Positions 62,527 through 64,000 of a stretch of DNA of 64,000 nucleotides are shown here, in pieces. The first letter of the stretch is position 1. Each line of letters starts with the position of its first letter. This DNA is from Aminobacter sp039907765 (GTDB taxonomy: Bacteria > Pseudomonadota > Alphaproteobacteria > Rhizobiales > Rhizobiaceae), in assembly GCF_039907765.1 (NCBI RefSeq), contig NZ_JARDJI010000015.1, positions 54,857-118,856 on the forward strand, in the 5' to 3' direction. The notes under the pieces were generated by a model. That model did no database searches, was not told where the DNA came from, and saw only the letters and a list, made by a program, of their open reading frames with translations. The position numbers were made by a program, and so were the translations under genes.

Positions 62527-63609
62527 TCAGCCGTCGACCACCAGCGTCTCGACCGACAGGATCGAGGGCAGGTGCTGGGCCACGCTCGTCCAGCTTTCGC
62601 CCTCGTCGGCGCTGGCGAACAGCGTGCCCGAGCTGGTGCCGAAATAGACGCCCGCGGGCTCGAGCCGGTCGGTCGACATCGCCTGGCGCAGCACGCCGAT
62701 ATAGGCGTTCTCCTGCGGCAGGCCGTTGCGCAGCGCCTGCCAGTCGTGGCCGCCGTTCCGCGTCCGCCACACCGCGGCCTTGGCGTCGGGCACGAAGCGG
62801 CCGGCGCTGTCGCCGTTGAGCGGCACGAGATAGAGCGTTTCGGGATCGCGCGGGTGCGCTGTGGCCGGGAAGCCGAAGGTGGAGGGCAGGCCCTTCTCGA
62901 TGCTCTGCCAGTGCTTGCCGCCGTCGTCGGAGCGGTACATGCCGCAATGGTTCTGCTGGTAGAGCCGGTTCGACATGCCGGGCGCCATGACCAGATTGTG
63001 CACGCACTGGCCGAATTCGGGATAGTTCTCGCCCTCGGGCAGGAAATCTGCGCGGGTGCCGTGGTTGCGCGGCTCCCAGGTGCGGCCGCCGTCGGCGGTG
63101 TGGAACACGCCCGCCGCCGAGATGCCGACCCAGATGCGGTCGTGGTCGTTGGGATCGACCACCAGCGAATGCAGGATCAGGCCGGCGCCGCCTGGGTTCC
63201 AATGCGGCCGGGAAGGGTGCTTCTGCAGGCCCTCGACGTGGCTCCAGCTCTGGCCGGCGTCGTCGCTGCGGAACAGGCCGGCCGGCTGCACGCCGGCATA
63301 GAGGCTGCCATTGCCCTTGGCGAGGCTCCACACCGCCTTGATCGGCTCCTCGCCTTCGGCATAGGCGAGGCCCTCGCTCGAATGCGTCCACGTCTCGCCG
63401 AGATCTGTCGACTTCCATACCGCCGGGCCGAACCACTCGTTGCCGCCGGCGCCATAGATCGTGCCCGTCTGCTGGTCGGCGATGACGTGGTTCATCGGCC
63501 AGGTCTCGCAGAACGGGCCGCGCAGCTTCCACGAGCGCCTCGCGGCGTCGCTCTCGGCGATGAAGGCGCCTTTCTTGGTCCCGAGCAGGACAAGGATCTT
63601 GCGTGCCAT
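62527..63609 (-). CDS. Asp-box beta-propeller protein (BNR repeat, sialidase-like)
   Basis: A 360-residue cytosolic propeller with at least six Asp-box motifs of the form S-x-D-x-G-x-x-W: STDLGETW (67-74), SDDAGQSW (115-122), TADGGRTW (171-178), SDDGGKHW (227-234), TRNGGHDW and SADEGESW. It has no signal peptide. Such proteins are annotated exo-alpha-sialidase or photosystem assembly-like, but the catalytic sialidase residues are not evident. The ATG follows GGAGGAGACC. It is the first gene of a two-gene unit with the MoaD-like protein. Confidence 0.85.
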   Translation of the reverse strand: MARKILVLLGTKKGAFIAESDAARRSWKLRGPFCETWPMNHVIADQQTGTIYGAGGNEWFGPAVWKSTDLGETWTHSSEGLAYAEGEEPIKAVWSLAKGNGSLYAGVQPAGLFRSDDAGQSWSHVEGLQKHPSRPHWNPGGAGLILHSLVVDPNDHDRIWVGISAAGVFHTADGGRTWEPRNHGTRADFLPEGENYPEFGQCVHNLVMAPGMSNRLYQQNHCGMYRSDDGGKHWQSIEKGLPSTFGFPATAHPRDPETLYLVPLNGDSAGRFVPDAKAAVWRTRNGGHDWQALRNGLPQENAYIGVLRQAMSTDRLEPAGVYFGTSSGTLFASADEGESWTSVAQHLPSILSVETLVVDG

Positions 63610-63923
63610 TGGTCTCCTCCCCGGGAGTCCGATCCTCAGACATCGAATCCGGATCGGCGGCTATCCTTTTCAATTGCCTCGCATTTTTCGGCGCGTCCGG
63701 CGGCGTCCTTGCCTCGGCGGGCGCGGGCAGGCGGCTAGATTAGCGGCAAAGCCCGCACCGGAACAGCCGATGCCGGTCGTCTCCTGACAATCTGGATACT
63801 GGCGGGGCCGCCGGCCGGGTCGCCGGCGGAACTGCCGCCGGACCGGACATTCGGGTTGACAGTGCGCCATAATTCAATACCCGTCGTCCCAGGTTTCAGA
63901 CGTTTCCTCGAAAGGATCGAGCA
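63610..63923. promoter_or_regulatory. Divergent spacer at right end
   Basis: A 314-base spacer between divergent genes. It contains a TTGACA (63856-63861) on the plus strand but a clear -10 at the right spacing is not seen. Upstream parts are C/G-rich with short inverted repeats. No gene is supported. Confidence 0.35.
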
Positions 63924-64000
63924 ATGACGATCAACGTTGCACCGGTGGGCCTGGCGCGCGAGCTGATCGAGCGGCAGAAGTCGGGCAAGCCGATCCGCAT
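63924..64000 (+). CDS. Start of an oxidoreductase-like gene (partial)
   Basis: The first 25 codons of a gene that runs off the right edge: an ATG at 63924 with AAAGGAT 8 bases upstream, coding for a short helix and QKSGKPIRI. Starts like this are found in NAD(P)-dependent oxidoreductases of the homoserine-dehydrogenase-like group, where a Rossmann motif would follow. The evidence is only the N-terminus, so the assignment is weak. Confidence 0.45.
   Translation, partial: MTINVAPVGLARELIERQKSGKPIR

Noticed and set aside
63856..63885. Sigma-70 promoter before the last gene
   Set aside because: TTGACA is present but no good -10 at 16 to 18 bases; only listed as part of the spacer.

Overview
The window is high-GC, densely coded chromosomal DNA of an alphaproteobacterium. 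The block carA, yqeY, dnaG, rpoD, the short palindromic intergenic elements, and the protein sequences suggest Rhizobiales, most likely a Mesorhizobium/Aminobacter-type member of the Phyllobacteriaceae. This placement is inferred from gene content, not from a phylogeny. There is no CRISPR array, transposase, integrase or rRNA gene. One tRNA gene is present.

Region by region. 0-7.7 kb holds housekeeping genes: carA (partial), a GatB/YqeY protein, a Na/Pi cotransporter-PhoU protein, DNA primase and the primary sigma factor. 7.7-20.6 kb is a mixed region: a glycosyltransferase; a divergent pair of citrate-synthase genes, one fused to a DNA-binding domain, around a perfect inverted repeat; membrane and small-domain proteins; a TetR/VOC divergent pair; a repeat-rich OmpA-family protein; a SIMPL protein; and a tRNA with a CAT anticodon that most resembles tRNA-Ile2. 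20.7-26.8 kb, directly after that tRNA, is an arsenic-resistance cluster: two ArsR regulators, two unrelated arsenate reductases, the ACR3 arsenite pump, an ArsN-like acetyltransferase, an MFS transporter, a decayed arsH and a divergent DUF6428 gene.

28-57 kb is a large exopolysaccharide cluster arranged as many short units on alternating strands. It encodes a Wzy-like polymerase, a Wzz/BY-kinase co-polymerase, an ExoY/WcaJ-type initiating sugar transferase, an ExoF-like export protein, seven glycosyltransferases, a Wzx-like flippase and a secreted glycoside hydrolase. It also has a set for an unusual sugar: cytidylyltransferase, C-methyltransferase, 3,5-epimerase, NAD-dependent epimerase, PIG-L deacetylase and a DUF4910 aminopeptidase-like protein. 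A duplicated Cys-rich protein of unknown function (43.1-44.2 kb) lies inside it. The cluster ends in two regulators, a LuxR-type protein with a receiver lacking the phospho-acceptor Asp and a Crp/Fnr protein. A TACCTCC box, always on the coding strand, precedes four of the polysaccharide transcription units.

57-64 kb carries an SH3-domain protein, a 1105-residue autotransporter with five Ig-like repeats, a MoaD/ThiS-like ubiquitin-fold protein paired with an Asp-box beta-propeller, and the first codons of a further gene.

The best candidates for undescribed biology are the duplicated Cys-rich protein, the sugar operon with the DUF4910 peptidase-like enzyme, the HTH-citrate synthase with its palindrome, and the MoaD-propeller pair.
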